Assembly (NCBI GenBank): GCA_026874595.1
Contig: CM049321.1
Span: 21,858,979 to 21,922,978, forward strand
Source: Sipunculus nudus
Lineage: Eukaryota > Annelida > Sipuncula > Golfingiida > Sipunculidae
Reading direction: 5' to 3'
Length of the DNA stretch: 64,000 bases
This document shows positions 1-12,134 of the stretch, piece after piece. The notes under the pieces are model-generated. The model did not search any database. It was given only the letters and a program-made list of their open reading frames with translations, and had not been told where the DNA came from. The position numbers and the translations under genes were made by a program. Every line of letters starts with the position of its first letter. The first letter of the stretch is position 1.

Positions 1-809
1 TGGTTTTTAGCATTATGGGAAGCAATAATTCTTAATAACATATTCTTTGAAATCTAGTCATTTTATGATAAAAAAATACACAAGTTAAAAAGCAAAGAGA
101 GTACGTCACTAATCTAAATACTACTATCTTAAGAAAACATTCTACATCAAGTTGACAAGTAAGTAAAACAAAAAACATTAATCCAGTCACTGGAAGTGCA
201 CAAAACATTTGAAGTTTGTGATGCACCTTGAATGAATGTGTTAAATTGTCACAATTCTTATATCTTGGTGGAAAAGTCTGTGATTGTAGATTGTTTTGAG
301 AAGAAGAGAAGAAAAAAAGGGACTGCCCAAAAGTGCCCACTTTATAGAGGTGCCCACTAGGAGAGGTTCCACTGTAGTAAAGTTCCAGCTGGACACACAA
401 TTGAGACGTCTACCTTCGAATAAGAATGTGATCTCAATTGAAAAACACCAGGCGGCTTATATATTCCACATTTTGTTGTACTAGATCGGCATCTTATGGT
501 CCGTATTAAAGACAAGATGGTAAAAATAATGTAAACGAAATTGCTAACGCATATACGATTTTAGAAGACGGAAAAAGTACAACACATAAATCGTAGCGTC
601 TTCTTAATTCATTGATCGCATAAATATTAGTCATTATTTATAGGAGAATATACAGCAGAAAAAATGTATTTGATATAGATAATTATATTTTGTTCCATAT
701 CTTTAGTGATTCAAACCATGCTAATTTATATTATATTATAATATTGTTTCATCATATGGGTTAGATGTGTCTTTTCCTTTTTTATGAAATTTAGAGTCGA
801 CCAAAGAAG
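1..809. other. AT-rich non-coding DNA upstream of the CARD exons
   Basis: I see no coding exon, RNA gene or clear mobile element here. Open frames are short, overlap on both strands and lack coding character. The interval should hold the promoter or 5' untranslated part of the CARD gene, but no core promoter can be picked out of sequence this AT-rich. A possible splice acceptor (tttag) lies at 790-794, so the first transcribed exon may be further upstream. Confidence 0.5.
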
Positions 810-956
810 ATGGATAAAATTATGACTAAGAAGCACATGGATGAGTTGGAGAAACATTTACCTACCTTAACAAGAAGCCTCCGTTTGACTGCACCGTTTT
901 GGGCTCTTCTTACAAAATACAAAATTTGTTTTGTACCGGATAGACAGGACATTGAG
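810..956 (+). CDS. CARD domain, first half (exon)
   Basis: An ATG at 810 opens 49 codons ending in ATTGAG, followed directly by GTATTA, a good splice donor. The peptide has the CARD pattern: a basic, helical start, then LPTLTRSL (the usual hLxxLVxxL helix), then FWALLTKYKIC and a D-x-x-D-I-E close. CARDs are six-helix death-fold modules that assemble signalling complexes through CARD-CARD contacts in apoptosis and innate immunity. The exon ends in phase 0 and joins in frame to the exon at 1,911. Together they give 96 residues, the normal length for a CARD, with no stop or frameshift. The fold assignment is by eye and the start codon is the first ATG after a possible acceptor. The downstream exons of this locus are broken, so the gene may be dead or may make only a short CARD protein. 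Confidence 0.72.
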
Positions 957-1910
957 GTATTACGCTAAACAACATCATTCGCATTCTGAGCATTCATTGC
1001 CAGATCATTAATTGTAGTAAGTTACCTAATCATACATTAGGTAACCCAATCATATATTTTGTAACGTTGAACAACGGGTACAATATTTCGCTTGCACTAC
1101 TTTTGATATAGCATGACACTATTTCCTTTCACAATACAAATTGCAATTAGATGGATTATTCTTACAAATGTAAAATACATGATGCCCCTAAAGTTATAGC
1201 TATTTATAATTGACTTTCTAAACAAAATACACATATTTCTACAGCTTAAGAAATGCTGAGATAAATCTTATGGCTTTTTAATTCACGCAGCTTGTGACAA
1301 TTGTAAATATTTTTGCACCAATCTATATTACTCCTATTCGCCCCGATTGGATTTTGTTTTAGCCAGACCCTAGGAACCATTATACTAAACTGTATTCCGA
1401 TAATTTATGTTTAAAGGCGAGGACTGTTTATTTAATTAAAAATAAATAACTCTAATAGTTCAGCTTGGGCAAGCACTAGCACGTTTCCTGTTCTTCCAAG
1501 GGGGACCTGCCGTGCTGCTAACAAAGATTGACATCTCTGGTCTCTTGGTAATGTGACAAACCAAGCCCCATTAGGCTTGACAAGCCAGATACTGGGAAAC
1601 AAGACTATCGTAAAATTAACCCATTTTAAGAATCGCCCATATCTGCCAGTACATCGACTCGGTAATTATACAGACTAGCCATTAGGCCACCGTTACTGGT
1701 GCATTTTTTTCTGTTGTATGGAAAATAAATGCTGGGCGAGAATTACACGAAACACATATATACATTATTCCCGCGGTATATATGTTTAATTTAATATATA
1801 TATATATAGTATATGTTCAAATATTTATATATGTTTATGTATATATAATAGTTTATTGTATAAATGTATATGTGTACATATACATTCATATATACACGCT
1901 TAAACTATAG
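957..1910 (+). other. Intron between the two CARD exons
   Basis: It starts GTATTA and ends CTATAG at 1,905-1,910, which keeps phase 0 across the junction. It is AT-rich with TA-rich runs near 1,795-1,860. A more GC-balanced block at about 1,450-1,705 may be an old dispersed repeat, but I could not place it in a family. No coding potential was seen. Confidence 0.5.
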
Positions 1911-2051
1911 AATAGAAAAAGTGCAGAAGGTGACAGGGTCATTGAGCTCGTGACTCTGCTAATGAAGAGACCAGACCGATGTTACAAAAAGTTTGTGGAA
2001 GCGTTGAGAGAAACCGACCAGGGATATCTGGCGGCGTTACTTGAAGTTAAG
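1911..2051 (+). CDS. CARD domain, second half (exon)
   Basis: The exon begins after the acceptor CTATAG, holds 47 codons in phase 0 and ends AAG before GTAGAA. The peptide contains DRVIELVTLLMKRPD, then YKKFVEALRET, then LAALLEVK. This is the typical second half of a CARD: the helix 4 pattern KVxxLLxxLxxR, then YxxFxxALxxT, then LAxLLE. The more familiar CAG at 1,922-1,924 would put the exon out of frame with exon 1, so the upstream AG was chosen. The next recognisable coding block, at 4,123, starts in phase 1. Either one small exon in between was missed or the gene structure is already broken. Confidence 0.72.
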
Positions 2052-4122
2052 GTAGAAGTTTTTCTTCTTTCATATATACATATAAAATCGAGCCCGTTTA
2101 ACTGAGTAAATGAATATAGCCTCCTGAATTGGTCTTCTGATATTATTCAATTAAGCAGATAATTCAAATAAGCAGGGTGTCTTCAAGGTTTTACCCGTCA
2201 TTATAACACTATAAATTGCATTATTTTGGTAAGCATGTGTTTTCCACGTTATTCGGATTGTTCCCAATTATCTGTTTTGGGATTTTGCCTATATTTTTAC
2301 TTCATTAGTTTATATAGATTTATTGATATGTTTGCAGTTTCAACGGAAAAATCTACACGTTTCCTTGTTTATATTTGTTATTTATATAAAAAGGATGTTA
2401 CCAGAAGGCAACAGCTGACCGATCCCATGAATATGTCAAAAAACGACGGGTATAATATGTTTGGAGGATTTTTATTTTTTATAACGTTTTATATGAAAGA
2501 TACAGTGAAATACTGTGTTTTACCTGTTTGTATTTGTCATTTAAAAAAAAAATGCTATGCAAAATTATTAACAGCTTAAGGTCGTTAGTTTTTAATATAT
2601 TTATAAATATACACATATACATTTATATACCTATGATTGTTATCATCGCTTATATCACATTAGTCCATGAATCAGTAGGGTATAGTTCCCCTCTCAGGTA
2701 GAATATCCTGTTATTTTATAAATCTGACGCGTTTAATCTTTGAAATATAAACCAATAAACTTATATCTATCCTATTTATCATTAAAACAGAAAACAACCG
2801 GTTATTTCGTGATTTTATAAGTATTACGAAAGTTATAGCTGATTTAAGTGACCATACCCTGTTTCCGAATTCCTTGAACAACGGAATTGGCACTTGGAGT
2901 AGGTTTGATATAAAAAAACATTCCTCCAGAAATTCGCCTTGTTTCAACCACTAGCATTCATATTAATAATCATTAGGATCGTTAGAAACAGTAAAATGAA
3001 CTCAGATTACGAAGCAAATAAAAAAATTATTGTCTTAATGTTTGATTAAACATTTCCCACCTCCAAAAATATTAAAATAATTGTATTGAGAACTTGATAA
3101 TACTGCATTTAATAAGCATGTACCTCGTCCAAATACACTTTTATATCTACCCTGTGGAGCAATAAAGGAGGAGCTGAAAGGTATTCGTTTCACTGCTATG
3201 GCAAGAGTATACATATAAGGAAATAACATAAGTAACAGTCGATTATATGACCATATTCCATATCCGATCACCCTCAGGCGCAAGCTTGGAACTTGGATGA
3301 GGTTTAATAAAAAGGGCAATTTCCGGAAAATCTGCTTGTTTCAAGTGCCTACATTCATCATTACAGACTATAGACATTTAGGTAGAACATAATAGGATCT
3401 AGAAAATTCCCTCAGAACATGGAGCTATACCATTACTGGCCATGGACATGATATATGACAGCTTAATCGGTGCATACTTATTACTCTGTATTGAGCGGTT
3501 TCTACCATATAACACATATACCTGTGAACAAATTGTTAACATACATAGTTTTAGTTATGATGACTCGAAATATATTTCTTCATTAAAGTAAATAAAAAAA
3601 GTAAATTGGTAAATTCATCAAGTATGATATATATGATGTTATACCTAAAGTTTCCAATCCATTATGTATTGAAGGTTTTTGACTTATTTCAAACATTTCA
3701 AATATATTTTAAACCGTTTTAATTGGAAATTAAACCTTTTGTTGTCAAAAACTAAAATGAGCTTTTGTTTGATATATCAGAAGTCACAAAAGTCTCGGAA
3801 GAATACGAGAGGCAAGTCTGTACAAAATGAGGTTTAAAAGTCTGGATATATTACATTTAGTTAGATAAAGAAGTTTTATGTTCCATTAAAACTTCCTGGT
3901 CAGATTGTTTAATATTGTTATGCATTATGTAACTTGTCATGTTCGAAGATATAAATTTATGTTCTGTGCCACCCCACCAATCGAATATTACAACAACAAT
4001 TTTTGTAGGCTTTGCTTGCTATATTAAAGTTTTCATTTGTATATTTTGACTTAAAGAACATGAATTTAAAAAGTTGCGATAAGAATGATACAAACTGAAC
4101 AGTATATAATTTCTATGAACAG
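2052..4122 (+). other. Intron-like interval with a diverged tandem duplication
   Basis: No recognisable exon was found between the CARD and the next coding block. Blocks at about 2,720-2,960 and 3,120-3,350 resemble each other at a spacing near 400 bp. Both contain a cacttggagtaggttt / aacttggatgaggttt core, then a ...ttgtttcaa... stretch and a ...cattcat... stretch. The open frames lying in these blocks on the minus strand are short and look fortuitous. Confidence 0.4.
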
Positions 4123-5413
4123 GAACGACATCAGTTGTGGCAGAGATACGTAAAGAGGACATCATAGACTTCATTTAGAATAAAGTTAAGTACATTCCAG
4201 CCAATGCGGAATATTGCAATGATTCAAGGTGTTTCTTCATATGTAATCTTTTGGAATTAAGGGATGAATATGAAACGGAACGTAGGACAACTGTACAGAA
4301 GCAGCCATTCGAGGACATCGTTGCTTCAACAGGGATATCCTTTAGGGAAGACGAGGAAGAGCTAGAGACCGAAGACTGTAAAATATGTTACATATTGGAG
4401 AAGAAAGTTGGGACAGATAGCAGTGGTTCTTTTAAGCAACCATTGGAAAATCACCATAAGGAAGTGCAGAAAGTGAGAAATTACTGCAAAAGAGTGATTC
4501 AAAAGGAACATGGGCAAGAAGAATTTGTTTTACACCTGAGAACAGAATGGGGTGATTGTAATTTGATCTGCGCAAGTGTGATCAATCTTAGTGGCAAAGC
4601 TGACAAGTGTTATGTGTGGGAAGAAATAAAAGCAGGGTTTGGCACAAAGAGATTTTATCCTGCCTCTATCACTATATTACTAGCTACCGGTCGAAGATTC
4701 AAAATGTATATCGGATTGTGCTAGTTACCCACTCTTATGGTGGAATATTGAGAAATCCTGATGTTTTGTTGTTTTTCTTAAACCTGATGTCTCGCTCCTG
4801 CGTTTCAGAGGTTCAAGTGGTGTATGGATATAAGGGTCATCAGAATGCTGAGATTGTTCAAAGGCCTTTTGTTGAAACCAAGGAGCAGGATATAGCCCTT
4901 AAATTCCAAAATCAAAACACTCAGTGGATTCGCTGCTTAGAGGATATTATCAATGAAGAAGCTGACGATTCGGTCGTCCACATGAAAGCAGAAAACATGT
5001 TCTGATTTTCGGATTCTAAGAACGTTTAAAAAACATTGGATTTTGGTGACATTCACATTTCACTAAACACCACTAGGTGGCTTCTGATGACCAGGCAGGA
5101 GTCCGAGTGTATGGTGAGATTGGCCAATCATTTCCAGGAAACAGTAGAAGAAGGGGAGATAGATCACATGACAAGGGTCCGTGTTGCACTCCCTCCAGCT
5201 CAGACTCAATTCCCTCTGCTTTATCCTGCTGGCTACAAGGTACCTGTTGAATTGTATAAGGAAATCATGGAGGATGCAAGCGAGGACGGTGAAAATTGGA
5301 AGGATTACTACAAAAGGCAAACTCATATCGGCGAAAACTACACCGGAAAGATCCTTCCCCATCCCGACATCATCATCCAGGAAACTGACGGTTTATCTGA
5401 TAGCAACCTCTGA
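4123..5413 (+). pseudogene. CARD-linked protein of unknown family, broken copy
   Basis: The reading frame begins after an acceptor (gaacag, ending at 4,122) and matches the intact exon at 63,373 along its length. Shared features are a C-x2-C pair, a C-x7-H pair 32-33 residues later, and W-E-x-I-[KR]-A-G-F-G-T. Defects relative to that copy and to reading-frame continuity are: TAG at 4,176-4,178; one missing base near 4,640, just after the FGTK motif; and in-frame TGA at 5,003-5,005 and TAA at 5,027-5,029. The last segment (5,036-5,413) is open for about 125 codons, acidic, and contains GENYTGKILPHPD near its end. An acceptor-like cgtttcag at 4,801-4,808 could mean that part of the middle is intronic. 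I know no family for this region. It probably lay downstream of the CARD in one protein, since it is on the same strand within 2.1 kb. With four lesions it is most simply a pseudogene. Confidence 0.65.
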
Positions 5414-6707
5414 ACTTTTACACGTTTGTTTTCCTGATATATCCTATAAGTCACATATGTTACAGACATTTATGTCTCTTTGAATATACATACCATTCAA
5501 ATAAGTAAATCTCATATTTCTAGTACAATCATAATGATCAGATTTTCATATGTCTTTTCATGATGTTTATTCATAATATCCATAAAATTCTATTCAATAT
5601 GTTTTTTTAATATACATTCCATTCAAATCATAAAATCATTCAAATCAGTATAAAAAATTCAATGTTTCATATTAACCTTTACCAAAATTTTTGTACAAAG
5701 AACAAACATTGTTCATTTTGAAAAGGCATAACGTTGCAAAGTTAGGTACCCAGATCAAAATGTGTTTACTGCAGGACTCTTCATTGGGAATTCAATTCGC
5801 TTAAAGCGATATGTAGCAATATTGTGATAGAGAATAGGAAAGGCAATGCTGTTAAGAAACGAATTTTAACAGCAGCTTTTGACTCATTAAACCGGGTCGT
5901 AATCTTCAGTGTTCTTAGAAAACTGGTAGAAAACTGGGCTTGGGCCCAATGTTCAACCAAGGGGTTAAACATAAACACCTGTTTTCACAAGACCACATTT
6001 AATGTTGACCTTGGAAACTGAAGAAAGGACTCCAAAATACTGTTATTCGTTCATATTAGTGTTCGAGGTGTTAACATAGATAGCAAATAGATAAAACAAT
6101 AAGTCTGTATTTCCTTATGTAAAAAATTCACTCTGGGTGTTCATGTGTATGATGGTAAAAAGCTTCACATGCAAATGTTATAGAGGCTTTTCAGACAATC
6201 TGCTAATCTAAGTATATATATTATAAGCACAAAGGGACAGCTGTGTTTGAAATTGCTTACCTTAATATTGATGAGAAATCAAAATCAATTTCCTGAAAAG
6301 AAAATTTTTATTGACTGGATATCATCCGAAAGAATAGTTGTTTTCATCTTGTTTCAACTAGTTATAAATCTACTTCATTTAATCGCTAAGCTTGTGTGAA
6401 TGCTCTTTCATACTAATAACATTTGGTTGTAAGCATTAACGATATAGTCAAAGTCTCATATTAGGATACAGGGCTGAAAGTGTGATACAGAATAGTTGAC
6501 ATGCCAGCGTCGTTTTTCAAGCTTTTGTTTGATTTCGCTGTTAAAATGCACTGCCAATATATGAAGCAATAAATTTTTCATTATGTTCAAAGGCCTATAC
6601 TATTTATATTATATCAGGTCCTTAATCAATGAACGATCAGGTGTTTTTGTTGTAACTTCAAGTAGCTTGAGTACAATACACTGTGTTCTAATCTGTGGAA
6701 CTCACTT
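5414..6707. other. Non-coding interval
   Basis: The interval is AT-rich. Two open frames at about 5,781-6,021 overlap on opposite strands and resemble nothing known, so they were not called. No repeat or RNA gene was recognised. Confidence 0.4.
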
Positions 6708-6839
6708 GTATGATAACTACGGACATTGTTTCCAGTCACGCAAATTTTATTATTTATACGCCTGTAAGCGCCTGTATGGCTACTACCGACGTCGTTTCCA
6801 GTCACGCAAATTTTATTATTTATACACCTGTAAGCACAA
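6708..6839. repeat. Two-copy 66-bp tandem repeat
   Basis: Units at 6,708-6,773 and 6,774-6,839 share a nearly identical core (tttccagtcacgcaaatttt and the following tatttata...cctgtaagc). They differ mainly in the first twenty bases. The spacing of the cores (6,729 and 6,795) gives the 66-bp period. Confidence 0.85.
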
Positions 6840-9823
6840 TCACAGAAACGAGGACTTATGATGTTACCGTGTACGGTGTACCGGTACTAGCTATGTAAAT
6901 GCTTGTAGGGTTACATATTATTACCGAATATGGTATATAGAACATGTGTGGTGTGGGGGAAGTTTCTAACTAGTCGCACGGTGTGTGTTTGTGTTTCGGG
7001 GGGTGGGGGGGCATTACTTCGCCAAGGGACACATACTACTATGACAGCTTCCAATGAACGAAACGGTAGTCATTTGTATCAAAGGTATCATTATGATTGT
7101 AGCGCATAAGTATTTAACAGAGGAGTGTCTTGGACCTCTTTGCTGGTGTCCCTGCTCTCTTCCAGTCCTTCTATATGACTGATTTTTTAGTACATGGAGC
7201 GGGACTATAGGTGACGTGCGCTGATTAATATATCAACGTTTAAACCACTAACATAGCTTGTGTTTACTACATGCCATCCATCAAGAAATTTGAAATATGC
7301 AACAGAACATACATGCCATCATGTTAACTGTTATATTACTTGTGTTTTAATATTTAAATAAAATCTCTATATCTAAGATAATGATATATACTTTTTTAAT
7401 CATTTGAATGTCTTCTTGCGGCTTTGCCAATAAATTAGCTTTGGATGTATGTTTCAACTGCATAATGGCTTTGAATATATGTTTCTCCTTCATATGTTCT
7501 CTCATTAGGGTCTTCTTTCATTCATAAACGGGGAACATCTATATAAGCTCTCAGATTATTCCCTGATACTCTTTTACTCTGATATATGAAATAAATTCAA
7601 CATGTTTTTCAACATTTATATGTTTATTTGTTTGTGAAACAATACAATAATGAACAACATGTTAAGATGGTATTCCATGATATAGAATAGATATATATGT
7701 AAATCATATTATAATATATATTCGATCATATAATGTAAATATTATATATGAAATTATTACTGTGAATAAATGTTAAACATTATGATTAATACATATACAT
7801 ATGAGTGTAAAATAAATTAGATATTGCTTATTATTCTTTTTTCTGATGTTACAAATAAATGTTACATTTGAAGTATATGATGAACATGACAAAACAGCTT
7901 CAGGAGTCACAAATATACATGTCTTAATGTATTTTTATATGATTTGGGTTTTTTCAGGAAAAACAGCAAACAAAAAATTTAGGAAAAAGGACACTCGGAA
8001 ACAGCCATAGAGAAAGTCAGTGGGGTTTATTTTTAATCTTTATGTGAACACGTTATTGTCAGAAGATATACTGCCATGGTCACAACGAAATCTGAAAAGG
8101 AACAAACGTTATATATCATAATTGATTGTCTATATTCATTATTCAGACACATTGAAGGAAGAGTTCTTACTGATGTTGTGACCTTATCGGGGTACTTGCT
8201 GCGGCAAAATCTTCTTATAATATAAAGATTATACGTGATAAGAAAAGTGATCAGAAACTGTCAGGAAGGTTAGCAAATTATTTATTTCTATGCAATCTAC
8301 CCGTTGGTGGTTAGTGCAAACAATAAACAAAACGTAAAATGACCCATTATTACATCACACAATAGCTGATAAGCTAACTTCGTCTGATGTTTGAATAATC
8401 TTTTTGGTATTTATTTTTTTTTATTTTAAAGAGTCTTTGGTAAAAGAAATAATGAAAGTAATCATTGAACTATTGAATGAATGGAACGTTTGTATGTTTT
8501 TGGGTGTTCAAATATGGTTATCTGCTGACTTCAGCGAGTGAGGCGGTGATTTAGGTCCAGGTCGTTTTAAATAATTGGCTAGAATGACCGAGCTGTAATG
8601 TCATATTAGGTCTATAGCACGGGATATTGGAAAAAAAGGAATATGTCATCATTATCTGACCGGTCCTACATCCATTATTTAATTGAAGGATACCGCCTGT
8701 GTCTATAATGCGTATATAACATAAACAAAACCCATGAAGCCTGGATCCTGTATTCATTATGAAAATAATTTCTGATATTACACCCTTTATAAATGAGAAT
8801 CTATTGTTTTTTACAGTCAAACATGAAAAAATGACTTGTGCATCTCATTTTCTCACAATTCTCGTCCAAATGCAGTGAAGCAAAAATAACACCTCTAAGC
8901 AGTCTCAAAAGGCATATGGACAACATTTTTTTGACTGGCCACAGATTTAAAAATATATGACTGATGCCAACAATTTGTTTGATATTTTGCTAAACATTCA
9001 TTTAAATCAAACAATAGTTTTTATATGACTCCTGTCATAATGGCTAGAGCCAACCAGAGCAGGACAAAATATTCACTACTCTTCATCACTCAGGTGTGGT
9101 AAAACAAAAAGGACCACAGAACAAGAAGGTAGTTGCATGTTTTCCACCAGATGTCACCACATATACTGGGCACCTTCATTCTCAACCTATAGGATATACC
9201 TATGAATGTCAAGGATACACTCATGCCCATAACATTCTTCTAGCTGTTCCACTTTATAAATTGTTAATGACAATTTTAAAGTATATGGAGTAAATATAGA
9301 GCATGTCGCAACAACATCCATTTCGAATATAACCAGGATGATGTATTTGGCAGTGAAACATATTTTTTATCCTGCCAATCCAGTGGATCTATATTACAGT
9401 GTAATATCCCTGATGCGGCATTTTAATATAATAAAAAATTTATATCTTGTTTTTGATATAACGTGATACATCTCTTTCTAGAATGTCACTCGATATACGT
9501 TACTCCTTACTTGTGCCCTAGGAAAAAGGGTGCCCCTACAACGTGACGGACCTGATTTCCTATGTTTTAACGTGGTAAAGTTGAGATGTTAGGTGTTTTG
9601 ATGGCGCACTTCTCGTATCGGCACTCGGGTACACAACAAACACGAGCCAGTGGTTAAGCAACACGGAATATATATTGAAATAAAGTAAAAGTAAAGGATT
9701 CAAAACCATCTACCAGATAGGATTTCATGCCCATTACGCCTTAAACCTAAATACACTGGTTGCACACTAAATGAAATTATAGTAAAAACACAGAGTCCGG
9801 TTACAGTTCGAGTCTCTAGACTC
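6840..9823. other. Long non-coding interval
   Basis: It contains a GT/G-rich patch at about 6,980-7,011 and long AT-rich tracts at 7,560-7,900. An open frame at 9,096-9,293 follows an acceptor-like ctcag but has no recognisable domain, so it was left uncalled. Nothing else supportable was seen. Confidence 0.4.
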
Positions 9824-9987
9824 CAGGGGTCTGTTGCAATAAGGTCACTTAAGTCATGTAGGTGACTTAAGCCTAGGGCTATATGTGTGTCATTATGGGG
9901 ACCATTATGAAGTAACAATTGTAAAAATGGTACTTAGGCCTGCTACTTGGGTTGAATCCAAGAATATGTAATTGCAACAGACCCCTG
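9824..9987. mobile_element. MITE with 17-bp perfect terminal inverted repeats
   Basis: The element starts CAGGGGTCTGTTGCAAT and ends with its exact reverse complement, 164 bp in all. Inside the left end, cacttaag and gtgacttaag form a second inverted pair. It has no coding capacity. A CAGGG start is common among hAT-type non-autonomous elements, but the 8-bp flanks (ctagactc and aactgact) are not a clean target duplication, so the superfamily stays open. Confidence 0.75.
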
Positions 9988-10339
9988 AACTGACTATACT
10001 TAACCCCGACTTGCGGCACTTTACCCTGGCAGGGTGGCTCCTGGATACCGATTACTCTCAGATTGTCCCCACACTGAGTATGCACCCCTCTTAAATAAAC
10101 TCCTACCAAGGATGCTCAATAATATTCATAAGACTGATACAAAGCCTGGGACTGCTTCTTTACCATGGCTATAATCTCAAACAGCTTCTTCTTTCTAATA
10201 TTGTATATGGTTTGTATTTCTGTATAAATGACGTGATGTTTTCCGAATATGCTTGAGGAAAAATCTTTGAGCCACAACTATTTAATTGACGAATCATTTA
10301 CAGTACTTACGTATCCAGTCGTTCGGGGTTAACTGGGTA

Positions 10340-12092
10340 TCATTTAAAACCCTTGGTCCGTATATTGGAATACATAGGTAGAATAATGATCGACATGATT
10401 TTTTTACCCACTGTTAGGAGATATCTGGGAGATACTATACATATCTTATGTTCTTACCAAACATACGTGGGTGCCTATTTTACAAACAAGGGACACGTGA
10501 ATGGAATAGTTAAAGAAATTTAATCATTGGTAACAGGAATCTCATTTACTCTGATCGAAAAACGATCCACCTCGAGCTTCTTCTTGGTTGGGAGTCCAGA
10601 AAAATATCAAAATCGTTTTCGGAAAAATATGCATTCTTTTTTCTATAATCCTTTTGTTGATTATTAGCACTAGCTGTATATTTCGCGTTTAAAATCACAA
10701 CAAAAACGTTAATCATAAACATAAACGATGAAGGTATGGAATGTAGGTGAGATTCTTTACTTTTACAAAATTCATAACCAATTCCGTAAGTAAAGATCCT
10801 CGCTCTGTCTCATTTTATGATTTTATATAAATAATGTGTCTTTTGTAGATATTCTACATGTAACATGTGACATATTAATCTACATGTAACCAAGTTAAAA
10901 TCGAAAAAGAAAATTATAAGAGCAGCCATATTTGTTTTTAATATGGACAATGCGTACGTTTTAAGACGTCTATTATCATGCAATAATGGATATAAGGCAT
11001 TTGGTCTTCACTGAAAACTGTTAAGGTGATACGTTACTAAAACGATCGTGCAAGAACGCCTTAATGGATTTTAATTTAGATGTTTGTTCATTATTGAAAC
11101 TCATCAGTATGCCGTGGGAGTATTGTTATTGATTTTGCGAAACATTTACAATATTTAAGTGTCAAATTTGGTACAACAAACGAACCATATGCAAATTCTA
11201 AAAAGTAACAGCAGTACAGTATCAAACTTTCAGAAAGAATGCTGCAATTTTTACTTTATTGTCATGTTTGTTGGTCGCCCCCTTCAAATATGTGGTTTTG
11301 TGATGAATATTATCGCCTAGGCCACAGCTATAAGTGCATTTTATAAGTAGTCGCGCTGCTATAGAACCACACTACCATCACCGTTATTATAATATTGTAT
11401 CAAAACAAACATTGTATGATCGCTCGATTAAAAAGAAGAGCCATATGTATAATTGAGTTGGTTGATAGGCTTCTCTTCCATACATTGAATGTAGCTTAAA
11501 GGTTTGAGAGGACTGTTATCCCTGCAGTCTGGCTTTGATGAGAATCCAGGCAAAATATTATTTACAATAATCAGTTGTTGTTGCAAAGTCACAGAAGCCC
11601 CACCAGATGTCACTACAGTTGCACAATATTTTTTTTGCCAGGGGATCCCTCGCGGTGAGTAAGCTCAAATATGGCGGGTGTATGTAGCTCATGAAACCAG
11701 GAAAAACCACTCAAGTTGTCGCTGTGGGGATAAATATAGCTTTACTAGTATGGCACGAGGTTTCCTGCTTTAAGGTGGACAATCTTCACTGAAAGAGGTA
11801 AATCTAATTAACACTACCAAATACATAAGATATAGTTAAATACTAAAACAATTAATGTTGTTACTGGGTAATACTTAACAGGTCATTGATGTAAATTGCA
11901 CACGGTAGTAGGTTAACCTTAAACCGTATGAATAACAGGTGACAGCTGTTTGACACAAGCTCATTGCGATTGAAATAAGATGAGCGGCTGTACAATTATT
12001 GAAGACATACGAGCGGTATATTTAACCCTGAACACTACTTAAACCTTGTCATAGACATGGACCATGCTTATCAACTAGAGTGCTGAATGGAG
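10340..12092. repeat. Segmental duplication, left arm (partner at 32.1-33.0 kb)
   Basis: Several blocks align in the same order with 32,120-33,040. One is ggtccgtatattggaata near 10,356, matching tgtccgtatattggaata near 32,130. Others are the following ...cacgtg... and ...aaagaaatttaatca... segments. The last is catgcttatcaactagagtgctgaatggag just before 12,093, matching gatgcttattaactacaatactgaatggag before 33,049. The copies are clearly diverged, with indels. No gene was recognised inside. Confidence 0.6.
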
Positions 12093-12102
12093 GGGTCCGT
12101 CG

Positions 12103-12134
12103 ATTTACCCAAAACACCGGTGTTTTGGGTAAAT
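12103..12134. repeat. Perfect 32-bp palindrome in the left terminal repeat
   Basis: ATTTACCCAAAACACC is followed at once by its exact reverse complement. The right-end counterpart at 13,878-13,909 has one mismatched pair. Such a hairpin may be a transposase-binding or cruciform site. Confidence 0.9.

Noticed and set aside
1640-1705. tRNA-like A box (GTGGCCTAATGGC on the minus strand) with a weak B-box-like word downstream
   Set aside because: The B box matches poorly, there is no cloverleaf, and no second copy was seen in the window. A SINE call would be guesswork.
5781-6021. Open frames of about 65 codons on both strands
   Set aside because: They are mutually antisense, lack any recognisable domain or splice context, and cannot both be real.
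9096-9293. 65-codon plus-strand frame after an acceptor-like ctcag
   Set aside because: It has some coding look, but no donor, homologue or neighbouring exon could be identified.
9781-9830. Sequence agttcgagtctc resembling a tRNA T-arm
   Set aside because: No matching acceptor stem, D-arm or anticodon arm at the right spacing.
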